A stretch of 64,000 nt of DNA from Liopterus haemorrhoidalis (lineage: Eukaryota > Arthropoda > Insecta > Coleoptera > Dytiscidae). The translations under genes and the position numbers were made by a program. Where the stretch lies: positions 40,396,606 through 40,460,605 of the forward strand of contig OZ020617.1 in the NCBI GenBank assembly GCA_963971575.1. Reading direction: 5' to 3'. A model generated the notes under the pieces. It had not been told where the DNA came from. It searched no databases and saw nothing but the letters and a program-made list of their open reading frames with translations. Of this stretch, positions 1 to 9,700 are shown piece after piece. Numbering within the stretch: position 1 is the stretch's first letter; every line of letters begins with the position of its first letter.

Positions 1-299
1 TGATATACAACCATTTGTTGGCCAGAAGTCATTGACCAAATCAGGAAAACAACAAAAAACGTCGCATCATTCTTGATCATTACAATGCAAGCTCCCACAC
101 AGCACGTCAAACATTTGATTATTTGAAGGAGAAAAACATCGAATTAATGTCTCATTGCCCGTATTCTCCTGATTTATCCGCTAACGACTTTTTTTTTGTT
201 CCCCAATGTCAAACAAAAAATGCGTGGACAGCGATTTTCATTACCTCAAGAACTGTTAAAGCCTTCGAAACCCATGTTTTTGAGAACCCAAGTTCAGAG
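1..299 (+). pseudogene. mariner transposase fragment (left part), cut by window edge
   Basis: The conceptual translation shows the central mariner catalytic region: a WYTTIC-type stretch, a decayed HDNASSHTA block (about 75-105) and then CPYSPDLSANDFF (about 155-190), which holds a catalytic Asp of the D,D34D triad. Several frameshifts mean it cannot make a working transposase. The frame stops at 299, where a hAT element is inserted, and resumes at 2147. The N-terminal half lies outside the window. A second copy of the same mariner family is at 3100-6205. The family call follows from the motifs; the subfamily is not determined. Confidence 0.85.
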
Positions 300-725
300 C
301 AGTGGCGGCTGAGACAGGGAGGCGCTGGGACAGTGACCTCCTAAAAATTTTTAGTAAAAAAGCTAAATTTAATACTTTATTTATACTTCTTTAAAATTGC
401 ATTAAAGTAGCTAGATATATCTGCATATTTTTATTTTTATTATTTCTTATTCAAAGATTTTTCATATAAATGTTAGATTTAAAAAATTTAAATCAAGACA
501 ACTCTTCCGAGCATTGTTGGACACTCCACGGAGTGTCCAAAGATACAGCGTTGCCACATGCAATATCTAATGTTCTTATCTACATATGTAGCAAAAATTT
601 CCTAGTAACGGCAACAGCGGCGAAGGTTAGTGTTGCATGTATTAGTGAATTACGGCCGGTGTCCCGTAGCTTAGTTCGGTCGTTGTGATTTGTGACAAGT
701 ACTTAAACGTGAAAATGAATCGAAT

Positions 726-783
726 GAAGCACGTTAGTTTTATTAAAATATACTGTATATTTTAATACAACTAACGTGCTTAA
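726..783. repeat. near-perfect 58-bp palindrome in the hAT
   Basis: Two arms beginning AAGCACGTTAGTTTTATTAA and its complement meet at the centre with almost no loop. The same palindrome is in the second hAT copy at about 58962-59017. A transcript would fold into a hairpin of about 27 bp. It could be a small fossil MITE or a hairpin internal to the hAT; no target duplication decides between them. Confidence 0.85.
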
Positions 784-808
784 CTATGAAACAAAATTAT
801 TAATAAAA

Positions 809-1445
809 AATCGGCTGTGGCCACCACAGGACCGACCGCCATTATAAAGTACTTGTATAAAATATATTCTAGCAGCAGAGTAGAAATAACTTGGCCTAAT
901 ATTTTCTAACAGAGATATTATTTATCATGACCATGGAAACGTTACATATAAGTATGAAAATTTGAAACTGAAAAAATTTTACAAAAATTTACGACAAATT
1001 TTTCGAAATTTTTCGTTTCATCAAAAAATATCTCAAATAAAAGTTATTAGTTATTGCATTTATAGCAACTTTTGTTAAATACATTTTTTCGAAATATTTT
1101 TCTGTTGCTAAATATTCGCAAAAATCTTAAAATCGACACGAGTAAACTCCCATTTTTAGTCAACCGATTTTTACCAAAAGTTGATCAACTCGTGCCATTG
1201 ATGGCAGAAGTTTAAATATGAAGTTTCATAAAAATCCTTTTAGCCGAATTTGCTCTACACGTGTACACAGACAGACAAGCGGACGGACGGACAGATGGAC
1301 AGACGGACGGACAGACAGACCGACAGACATCGTGCTAAAAATAGTCAAAACGTTATGTAGGGACCTCAATTCGTGGAGATCCATCGAAATCTCGAAATCG
1401 GTATGATTAAAATACCTCCCTTATATATGTTGGCGGTCGGTAAAA
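809..1445 (+). repeat. dispersed repeat core (R-core) with a GACA/GACGG microsatellite
   Basis: The unit runs from ATCGGCTGTGGCCACCACAG to TATATGTTGGCGGTCGG and holds a CAGACGGACGGACAGA-rich microsatellite at about 1268-1330. Related copies are at 59045-59690, at 10505-10970 (reverse strand, inside a different hAT family) and at 25330-25850 (free standing). It codes for nothing I recognise. It may be an old transposon that has been carried by hATs; its class is unknown. Confidence 0.8.
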
Positions 1446-1447
1446 AT

Positions 1448-1801
1448 ATGGGTCCTCATCGGCCAAAATTGAATATTTCCCAACAGGATAAAAATGGATA
1501 TAGAACATTTAATAGAAAGTTTAGTGAAAAACAATATTTAAATACAAGTTGGTTGTGTGGATGTGATAAATAAAATGTTTTTTTTTTTTGTTTCCTGTGT
1601 TTGATTTGTTCATCAGACGCATATGAAATAAAGACAGTAAATAGTGTTAAAGATATTAAACATTGCAAAGATAAAGTTCTTAAACATAATGTGTCTCATA
1701 AACATATACATTATTCGGTCAAATTTGCCATGCTGGGATCGGTAAATATACGATTTCAACTTGATACTGCGTATAAACTTTCAATTAAAGAACATAACTA
1801 A
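1448..1801 (+). pseudogene. hAT transposase N-terminal remnant, TTF-type zinc finger
   Basis: Conceptual translation begins MGPHRPKLNISQQ and runs through SWLCGCDK, a T-run and FCFLCLICSSD to FAMLGSVNI and QLDTAYKLSIKEHN. This order (GP.RP opening, WLCGC, CxxC, QLD...HN) matches the N-terminal TTF-type zinc finger of ZMYM1-like hAT transposases. A stop codon and a T-homopolymer at 1570-1590 break the frame between the two cysteine clusters, and everything after the HN is missing. It is therefore a remnant that explains where the non-autonomous element came from. The same remnant is at 59694-60030 in copy 2, with a further deletion of about 60 bp near 60005. Confidence 0.7.
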
Positions 1802-2146
1802 AAGGTTAAATCTAATATTTAAATACATGTGAATATGTGTTAGGTATCTGCTTAATTAATAACCAAATATGTTATGTTTCTGACTACAAAGCATTGTCTT
1901 AATAATATTGCAATTTTAATAATAATAATAATAATAATAATAATAGAAGTAATAACTACAAAAATGATAATAATAATATTGACCATAAATCTTAATAAAA
2001 GTGCCAGATTTGTCAGTTTTTCTAGTTGCAGAACATATTTTCAGGTATTTTTTATTTATTTACTTTTTTCTCGTATAACTATATTTTAATAGATATATAT
2101 GGGAAAAAAGTGTCCCCCCAAATATTTTACTCACCAGCCGCTACTG

Positions 2147-2295
2147 GTTCAGAGTGGAAAAAATGTTTCGAGAATTGATTTGAACGCATGCAAAAGTGTA
2201 TAAATCTTAAAGGCGAATATTTTGAAATGCAATAAAACAGTTTTTTCCAAAAAAAAATTTCTTTCTTAATTTTTGTAAAAACTTTTGTAAAAGAA
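2147..2295 (+). pseudogene. mariner transposase C-terminal end, continuation of 1-299
   Basis: Translation after the hAT target duplication continues as a mariner C-terminus (ERMQKCINLKGEYFEMQ then stop near 2232). The match to 6100-6180 in the second copy confirms the join. The 3' inverted repeat lies in the A/T-rich stretch to about 2295. Confidence 0.75.
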
Positions 2296-3099
2296 GGTAG
2301 CCCTCGTATATTGAGATAATAAGAGATGCAAATTACTATTGAAAGAACGCGCAGTGGAGGATACACGGCGATATACGGCGTGTACCTTACTTTCCTTCGA
2401 ATAATAGCGCCCTATATGTTTTAAAAATTCGATGCATTAAATATATCTTTCTCGCCACGTTACAGTTTTGCAAGTCGCATACTCTTTGCTGTTTTCGATT
2501 ACAGCACTGAGCATTACATCGCAGCTAGAATCGGTTATTTGGCAGACTGCATTTAAATGAAAAGGTTCTCTGATACTTTGGTTCCAACACTGCGCCTGAA
2601 ATACATATCTATTTTACTCCCAGTCCGAGTCAAGACACTTAAATTTTAAATTAAAATGTGTAACATCTAAAATTTATTTAAAAGGATGTTAATGCTGTCC
2701 AAATCCGTGTTCTCTGAACCGTACTAGTTTGTAAAACATTGCATGGGCGGATTAATAATTTTGAAATATGACTACATTATGTATTATGAAATTTAATTTC
2801 ATAAGCTGAGATTTCGCTAGATAATTTTCAATTTTGAGTAATCTCAGATTTGCCAGTAATTTAATTTCAGAGAACTTAACCATCGAATAATTATGGGTAA
2901 TTGTTGAAATAGATCAGATAAATCGTGGGAAATGGCAGATGGAAAATTGTTTTTCATTCATAATTAGTGGAAGTTATAAATTATTTAAAGGGGTAAAAAC
3001 TTGGCAGCTGTTCAGGATGACAATTTTTTTGAAAGAGTTTAAACAACACCAGCTTAATTGTTAGTTTTAAGCTAAGATAATTTGATAACTATCATCGTC
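2296..3099. other. unassigned sequence
   Basis: No open frame, splice-supported exon or transposon end was found. A short palindrome at about 2786-2804 is within chance for AT-rich DNA. Confidence 0.5.
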
Positions 3100-3506
3100 A
3101 TCATCGAGTGATTTTGGGCTGACTCTAAAAAGAGCATTGGCTGTCAATAAAATATTTCCATCTAACTCGTCTATAGTGCAGAAGACTTCCAAGAAAATGA
3201 TCGCTTGTTTTTTCTGTTGTACTGGACACAGGGGCGCGCCAACCCGAGGGTGCAAGGAGTGCACCGCACACGGGCGGTAAATTTCAGGGTCGGTAAAAAG
3301 CCTCATCAATCGTTGTTTAATAATAATAATAATCATAAAAAACGTTTATCATGGTAATTAAATAATTGTGGATTGTAAAAAAAATATTTTTGTTTAAATG
3401 ACGAAAATAAATAATGCTGGTAATGTTAGATAATTTTTTATTTTTTATTTTTTACAGTCAAATAATAACTTTCAAATGGATTTAAAAATATGAGATTATA
3501 TAGATA

Positions 3507-4483
3507 CAGGTGGGCCTCGATTTACGCCGGTGTTACGTACCGGCGCAAAATAAAGCGGCGCAAATCAAAGCAAAGAATGTTCATTCCAGAGACGGATTAA
3601 CATTCTATTCGAATTAATATTTTTGTTTTTTTTTGAATTATTTTTGTTTTTTCTTTATTTATTACTTATATATATAGAAAATTATAATATTATTACAGAA
3701 CATACAATACAATGCAACAATACGATACAAATAAACAAAAATTAAAACAGAAATCAAAATTATAATCAAAAATAAAAACAAAACCTTTGAAAGAATATTA
3801 AAAATTTATTTTTCTTTATTTTTTTTTTTTTTTTCACGCAGAAGGCTTATGTAAGGTTCCATAGATGTTTTGATATTTTTTTATTATAGTTGAACTGCGT
3901 TCGCAATCATGATCTGTCTTGCAAATGTCTTAATTTTTTAATTTTATCTGCATTTTTCATTATTGTAGTCACCGTTGATGGAGGTAAGTTTAGGCATCTA
4001 CAAATCTTCGGACGAGTTTCACCATTCTCTATTCTTTTAATAACTTCAATTTTTGTCTCAATCGCAATAGACCTACGTTGTTTTCTATCGTGTTTTGTAG
4101 ATATATCTTCCATTGGTATTAATGAAAATTATAATTATTACTCAATAATTTTAAATTAAATTTTAAAAGTAAGTTAATAAAAATAATATAGAAAAATTAA
4201 AAATTATTAAATTTAGATTATATTAAATATTAGATTTAGATTTATTTAAATTTAAATATGTACATATCATAAAGCAGAAACTCTTAAGCGAGTTAAATTT
4301 ATTTTACAACTGAATACGTCTCAGTAGTGCGATTACTGCGACTGCGTAAACCACGAGACATCCCCGCTTCGACCACTGAATTGTCGACACCCGACTCCGA
4401 CGTTCAACTGTTTCAAAGCGGCGTTATTTTAAGGTCGCTGCCAACCGGCGTAAAATAAAGCGGCGTAAAATAAGGCCCACCTG
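3507..4483 (-). mobile_element. Tigger/pogo element nested in hAT A, TA TSD
   Basis: Ends CAGGTGGGCCTCGATTTACG and CGTAAAATAAGGCCCACCTG are inverted repeats of the Tigger/pogo type, flanked by TA at 3505-3506 and 4484-4485. The reverse strand carries a CENP-B-like N-terminal DNA-binding domain (3907-4113). At 977 bp it lacks the DDE catalytic region and is non-autonomous. Confidence 0.9.
3907..4113 (-). pseudogene. CENP-B/pogo N-terminal helix-turn-helix remnant
   Basis: The 68-residue frame has a basic opening (KHDRKQRRSIAIETK), then IEVIKRIENGETR and LNLPPSTVTTIMKNADKI. This is the psq/CENP-B N-terminal HTH that binds the ends of Tigger/pogo transposons. The second HTH and the DDE domain are deleted. 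It could at most make a DNA-binding peptide that competes with full transposase; expression is unknown. Confidence 0.85.
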
Positions 4484-4609
4484 TACATTTACAATTTTAT
4501 TGTGTTTTATTGTCGACATACGTAGGGGCGGCAAATAAAGTCTTGCAACCGGGCGGCAAATTTCGTTGGCGCGCCACTGACTGGACATATCGCAACCATT
4601 CCTTTAGAG

Positions 4610-5052
4610 CAGCGGTTCCCAACCTGTGCTCCACGTGCACTTTTTCAGGGGCTCCGCAGTCGTTTCAGCAAGTAAAATAAATAAAAATTTAATAAAACCA
4701 AAAGAATTAGAAATAAAAATAGAATCAAAATAATAAAACTGGAAATTACATTCTGAAAGAATATTGGCCAAGTTGTATGTATGCCGAGTGATTTCTGACT
4801 CTAGCCGGCTTATGACTCTATGACTAGGTGGAATGTGATCGGCGAGATGCATTTTGGTTTGAATAATTTTGTGTATTTTGATTATTTGCTTCATTTTATA
4901 AAAATCTGTCTATCTATCAATATATCAGCTGTGAAAGAGAAAATTACTTCTAAACACCATTAATTTGTAAGACATAGGGTAGGCCTGGGGGCCCCGCCAT
5001 AAAAATTGATTCTAAAAAGGGCTCCGCAAGTATAAAAGGTTGGGAACCTCTG
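4610..5052. mobile_element. non-autonomous hAT B, TSD CTTTAGAG
   Basis: Ends CAGCGGTTCCCAACC and GGTTGGGAACCTCTG, with CTTTAGAG at 4602-4609 and 5053-5060. The 443-bp element is non-coding. Its right target duplication is also the left target duplication of hAT C. Confidence 0.93.
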
Positions 5053-5060
5053 CTTTAGAG

Positions 5061-5779
5061 CAGGGCTGTTCAACCTTTTTATATTTGGGACCTTTTTTTT
5101 TTATATATATATTGTTACCACGATTGACCAGAACGCGTAGCCCTCTACCGGGGGACATAAAGTGCCCTCATGGGTGAGGATGTCCTCCCCCGGGAAGAAA
5201 ATTTTAAAAAAATACATTACTTATTACAATTTTAAATTTGTTTTACAATAAAAATAACCTAATACGCAAACCAAAATTTAAAAAAAAATGTTTATAAAGA
5301 TTCTTCATAGGCCCTCCAAGGCTGTATTTTTAGCCCGACAGTTAACACATTGATCGCCAACGAATTTTATGCAAGATGATTAGAAAATGGTTCTTCGTTT
5401 TTAAGTTTTGTTGGTTAGGATAAGTTAAGATTTTTTTTTTTTTGTATATTTTTATAAATTGGTATTTTTTTGATGTGTGATTACTGGTCTCCTTACGGAA
5501 AATAATATTACATCGTGCCAGACCATCATCTTGCCAGTCACTTATCTCCAAGTTTATCGTTATTAGTTTTAATTTGAATTTCTTTGCTGGCCACCCCCAT
5601 GGCTATCAACGTGTTACGGTGGCCTTGAATATATGGAAAAAATAAGAATTGTTTTAATTTTTCCTTTATATTTATAAAATGAATTTTTAAGTACATGGAA
5701 GCAAGAGAAAACTAAAGATCTACTTAAAATCACGCTGCGATCGACCGGCAGATCGAGATCGACTGGTTGGGCAGCCCTG
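5061..5779. mobile_element. non-autonomous hAT C, TSD CTTTAGAG
   Basis: Ends CAGGGCTGTTCAACC and GGTTGGGCAGCCCTG, flanked by CTTTAGAG at 5053-5060 and 5780-5787. The 719-bp element is non-coding and belongs to a different family from hAT B, with which it sits back to back. Confidence 0.93.
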
Positions 5780-6205
5780 CTTTAGAGTATCGGAGAACAG
5801 TTAATGTTGAATGGTATACAACAATTTGTTTGCATCAAGTCGTCGACAAAATCAGGAAGAACAACCAAAAACGTCGCATCATTCTTCATCATTAAAATGC
5901 AAGCTCCCACACAGCACAATTGATAATTTTAAGGAGAAAAACATCGAATTAATGTCTCATTGCCCGTATTTAGCTGATTTATTCCCTAACGACTTTATTT
6001 TAGTTCCCCAATGTCAACAAAAAATGCGTGGACAGCGAGATTCATCATCTCAAGAAGCTATTGAAGTCTTCGAAAACCATGTTTTTGAGATACCAACTTC
6101 AGAGTGAAAAAATGTTTCGAGAATAGGGTTGAACGCATACAAAAGTGTATAAATCTCGGCGAATATTTTGAAAAGCAATAAAATAGTTTGTTCCAAAAAA
6201 TTTTT

Positions 6206-6742
6206 TTAGAATTTCTAGAATTCTCGGTTTTCATCTGGAGTCTCCGTTATTTATTATTTGTTTCCAGTCTCCGGATTTAGTTTTAAATCTCTGGATTTTG
6301 AAATATATCATTTTTTCTAGCTTATTTGTAACAAATTTTCGTGTTTTCAAAAGATGGAGGCTGGCCACATGCGGGCTTCTGGCCTTTTTTCTTACGACTT
6401 TTATAAACTCGGGCCCATTTTAAGGGTAGCAATAGCGACAATATGATGTCGCACCCAGGCAGTGAGTACACTTGCTGCGCCCCTGGCTCTAGGAACTCAT
6501 TGCCACGTTAAAAATGGACTATTTTAGCTTTAAATTTGCGTCAGTTAGGCAACGACCATTACATACTGTTATGCGGGTAGTATAACATTTGGCGATATTA
6601 ACAGTACTCCTAGTGACATCTATGATAACTTATACTACCTATAACATCGATATAACAGTGTGCTGCAATCATATGGTTTTGACAGTTAACCTCAAAAGCT
6701 GAAATTTAAAAACTAAACGTCACTTTATCTCAAAAACTGAAA
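6206..6742. promoter_or_regulatory. ORC6 upstream region with a hAT end fragment
   Basis: A CTTGCTGCGCCCCTG hAT-like end lies at about 6471-6485. The remaining roughly 250 bp before the ORC6 start must hold its 5' untranslated region and promoter. I see no clear TATA box or initiator, so no transcription start is proposed. Confidence 0.4.
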
Positions 6743-9700
6743 ATGACGAATAACAGTGTTAAAAAACTTTATAAAAATATGGGTTTTGAAGAACCTGCAT
6801 TAATAGAGTAAGAATTTTAGTAATGTTGCATAAAATAATGTTACATATTTGTTTTTTTTTAGGAAAGCTTCAGAGTATATTCGAATGTTACAAATGAAAC
6901 TAAGTTTTGGAAATTTGAGTGAAACTTTTAAAGCTGCGATTTGCTTAGATTTAGCTGCTAACCAACTAGGTTTAGCTTTTGATAAGGTAATTTTTTTAAA
7001 TAGTTGTTTGAAAATTGTTTGAGAATCTTATTTGTTACAGAATGAAGCCAAAAGTTTTGCAAATGCTAGTATGGCGGCATATAAAAATATGTATAATACA
7101 ATTGAAAAAATCTTAGGACTTGATAAATGTGTAACCATTTCCGAATTATGTGTCCAATTAGGAATAATATCGGTTAGCAAAACAGCAGAACAAATTTTTA
7201 ATAAGTACAAAGAACTTGATAATATAGGGAAGGATTTTGAACATCCACAATACGTTTGTGCGGCTGTGAATACCGCTTGCCAGTAAGTTAAAACAATTAG
7301 AGCTAGCACGGACGAACGGTTTATTACCGTGAGTTTTTTTTTATATATATATATTTATAGCGGCGCAACAGCTGGTGATAATTTTGTACGCTGACGATCG
7401 GCCGAATAACCGCAAATCGTGTAAAGATTAACACTCAGATTTGAATAAGTCAATTAACACTTGAAAATGAATTTTTGATGAAAAGGCAATAATTTATGTT
7501 CTTTTGCACCTTATGCATTTATGCGCTTTATACATCTCATTTGTATCTGTAATATATCAGGTCGTCAGGGATGAAATTTGTAGTTAATAATATTGCCAAC
7601 TTTAACATCTTATTATTTGACATTGGCTTAATATTTTACCGTTCTGTTTTTTTTGTTGGAAAGTTACACATGTCGTCTCTTTAAAGAAATCATTGTATGC
7701 TCTAAAAAATATAAAAAACTATTTAAAAAAATTAATTTTGTTGAAAATGGAACGGTCGGAAATTCGCACTATTATGAAGTATGAGTTCTTACGTGGAACT
7801 ACGGCATCGCAGACCGCGCGAAACTTTAATAGTGTATTTGGCTCTAGTGTTACTACGCAGCAGATATTCAGACCGATTCTGTAACTCTGTTACTATGATA
7901 AGAGTAACTAAATTCGTCACTATGAACAAGGTCAGTTACTACCATGAATGAAAGGCATTATACTTTTTATAATATTTTATGTTGTAGTAACATTATTACA
8001 CAGTAACTTTTTACAGAATTGATCTGAATATCAAATTGGTCCGCCAAATTTTGTACAGGTAACTTAAAAACAGAAAAAAACCTGGTTTATCGATCACAGC
8101 TGAAATATACTGCAACCAACTGGACGAAATGATGCAAAAACTTAAAGAAAAACAGCCTAGACTGGTAACAGATCGACTCCTATCTTATTGCAGGATAACG
8201 CTAGACCAAGGGTGTCAAACTGGCGGCCCACGGGCCGCATGCGGCCCACTAGTTGCATATTAGCGGCCCGTAATAACTTCTTATACTATAATAATTTTTT
8301 ATACTACATATAGTATAATCATTTATTTGAACGAAAATACCTCGTGACAGAAGCTGTCCGGGCTGCGGCGTCAAGACTTCGGCAAGGGCGGAAAACCAAT
8401 AGTCAGGCAATAACTGTTGCAGTTAGCCGTGCGATAGTCGGTAGATCAGCGATTCCCCGTGATTCCAAATCATACTCTAGTAAGCATAGCTTTCAAATAC
8501 CACTTTTCTATAGGTGCAACTGCTGTGTACAGTACCAGTACGCTGATTTCGACCCGTTTTTATTTTGTTGTTCGATAAAGCAAATATTTTGGCAAAATTT
8601 AATTGTTATTATTTAAATGTTATTTCCTTACTTCCTTCAAATAAATATTCAGAAAAATGGAGGAAAATAAAAAACAGAATAAGTAACAATATAAATATAG
8701 GTTTTTCCAAACGTTGAGATGGAACTAGATTTTGAAATCTACTATCTATGACTTTTGGTCATTTTGTTTAAGCTTTGTAAATCATACTCACATTGCAAAT
8801 TCTAGATTAAATTGATTATTATTATAAAATGTCATTTAATTTTAATTTTTTGTCATTCTTAATAAAAATTTCCCATTTATTATTATTTTTTTTTTTGTCT
8901 TCAAAATATGTGAAAATGTATTCAAATTTTTAATAAATGTCATCGTCTCTATGGTTTCACTGTTGGAATTTTTAATTTTCACATACCAACGTTAGACTTG
9001 AAATTACCCAAGCAAGGTTCCTTCTCGTGACAACCTTAAAGAGCGAAATTCCCATTTAGTTCCGCCTTAACTTTTGGAACAGGCCCGCGTAAATTTTACT
9101 TGTTAGAAAAATGGCCCGGGACTGAAATGAGTTTGACACCCTTGCGCTAGACCATACTACACAAATGACTGTGGCAAAATTAAATTTAATGGCCTTTGCT
9201 GCTGTGGCAATTAGCCAGGACAATTTTTTATTTGAGATAATTTCCATGCCTGAACGGGATTCGAACCCGAGACCTTCGCAACGCAGATCACATGTGTTAC
9301 CACTACGCTACGCCGGTCGGCAATTACAGGAATTGGAGTTGGAACTTCTTCATCATCCTCCATTCTCACCAGATCTAGCCCCCACTGACTACCAATTTTG
9401 TCCAAATTTCTTCCGCAATTTGGACAACTTTTTAATAGGGCAACAGTTTAATTCGGACAATGCTGTAAAATTGGCCTTCCAGGAATTCATTGACTCTCGT
9501 TCGCCACGGTTTTATACCACCGCCCTGAACAACCTGCTGTTTAAATGGCAAAAGTGTATACACAATATGGTTGCATAGTTTGATGAATAAAATAATTCCT
9601 TATATTTGTAAGTTATCAGCCAACTTTGCCTTTTTTTCTACAAATTTCATCCCTGACGACCTAATACTATTCTATAATTTAACAACCAAAAAAATAATCT

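Larger units (their letters stand above)
300..2146 (+). mobile_element. hAT element, copy 1 (TTF-finger type), 8-bp TSD
   Basis: The ends are CAGTGGCGGCT and AGCCGCTACTG, an imperfect inverted repeat. The flanks carry an exact 8-bp duplication GTTCAGAG at 292-299 and 2147-2154, inside mariner codons. This is diagnostic of hAT insertion. Inside are a palindrome (726-783), a 640-bp repeat core (809-1445) and a remnant of a zinc-finger transposase (1448-1801). At 1847 bp it is too short for a full hAT transposase gene, so it is non-autonomous. A near-identical copy lies at 58538-60337 in the same orientation. Orientation is set by the coding remnant. Confidence 0.93.
3229..4579. mobile_element. 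non-autonomous hAT A, 8-bp TSD ACTGGACA
   Basis: Ends CAGGGGCGCGCCAAC and GTTGGCGCGCCACTG form an inverted repeat. ACTGGACA is repeated exactly at 3221-3228 and 4580-4587, within mariner codons. About 970 of its 1351 bp are a nested Tigger/pogo element, so the hAT itself is only about 370 bp and non-coding. Confidence 0.93.
3100..6205 (+). pseudogene. mariner transposase, split by three hAT insertions
   Basis: Mariner protein can be followed across four pieces: about 3120-3228 (VQKTSKKMIACFFCCTG), 4588-4609 (decayed IATIPLEYRRT), then 5788-6105 (VNVEWYTTICLHQVV, the HHxNASSHTA block and CPYLADLFPNDF), with a C-terminal tail to about 6180. Removing the three hAT insertions and one copy of each target duplication restores the collinear order expected of mariner. 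Catalytic positions are mutated and frames are broken. It is related to the copy at 1-2295. Confidence 0.85.
7553..9666 (+). pseudogene. mariner element in ORC6 intron 3, split by a hAT and a SINE
   Basis: Terminal inverted repeats TCAGGTCGTCAGGGATGAAA (about 7557) and TTTCATCCCTGACGACCT (about 9645-9662) mark both ends. The N-terminal HTH begins at 7748 (MERSEIRTIMKYEFLRGTTA, a mariner start) and breaks after about 40 residues. A middle piece at 8100-8206 (LDEMMQKLKEKQPRLV) and a C-terminal piece at 9330-9578 (HHPPFSPDLAPTDYQF, then WQKCIHNMVA stop) follow. The middle of the gene is partly deleted and it is not functional. Its sense strand is the same as that of ORC6. Confidence 0.88.

Noticed and set aside
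9240..9318. A functional tRNA gene on the reverse strand
   Set aside because: The A and B boxes are good but the acceptor arm does not pair, a tail follows, and an 8-bp duplication flanks the unit, so it is a SINE.
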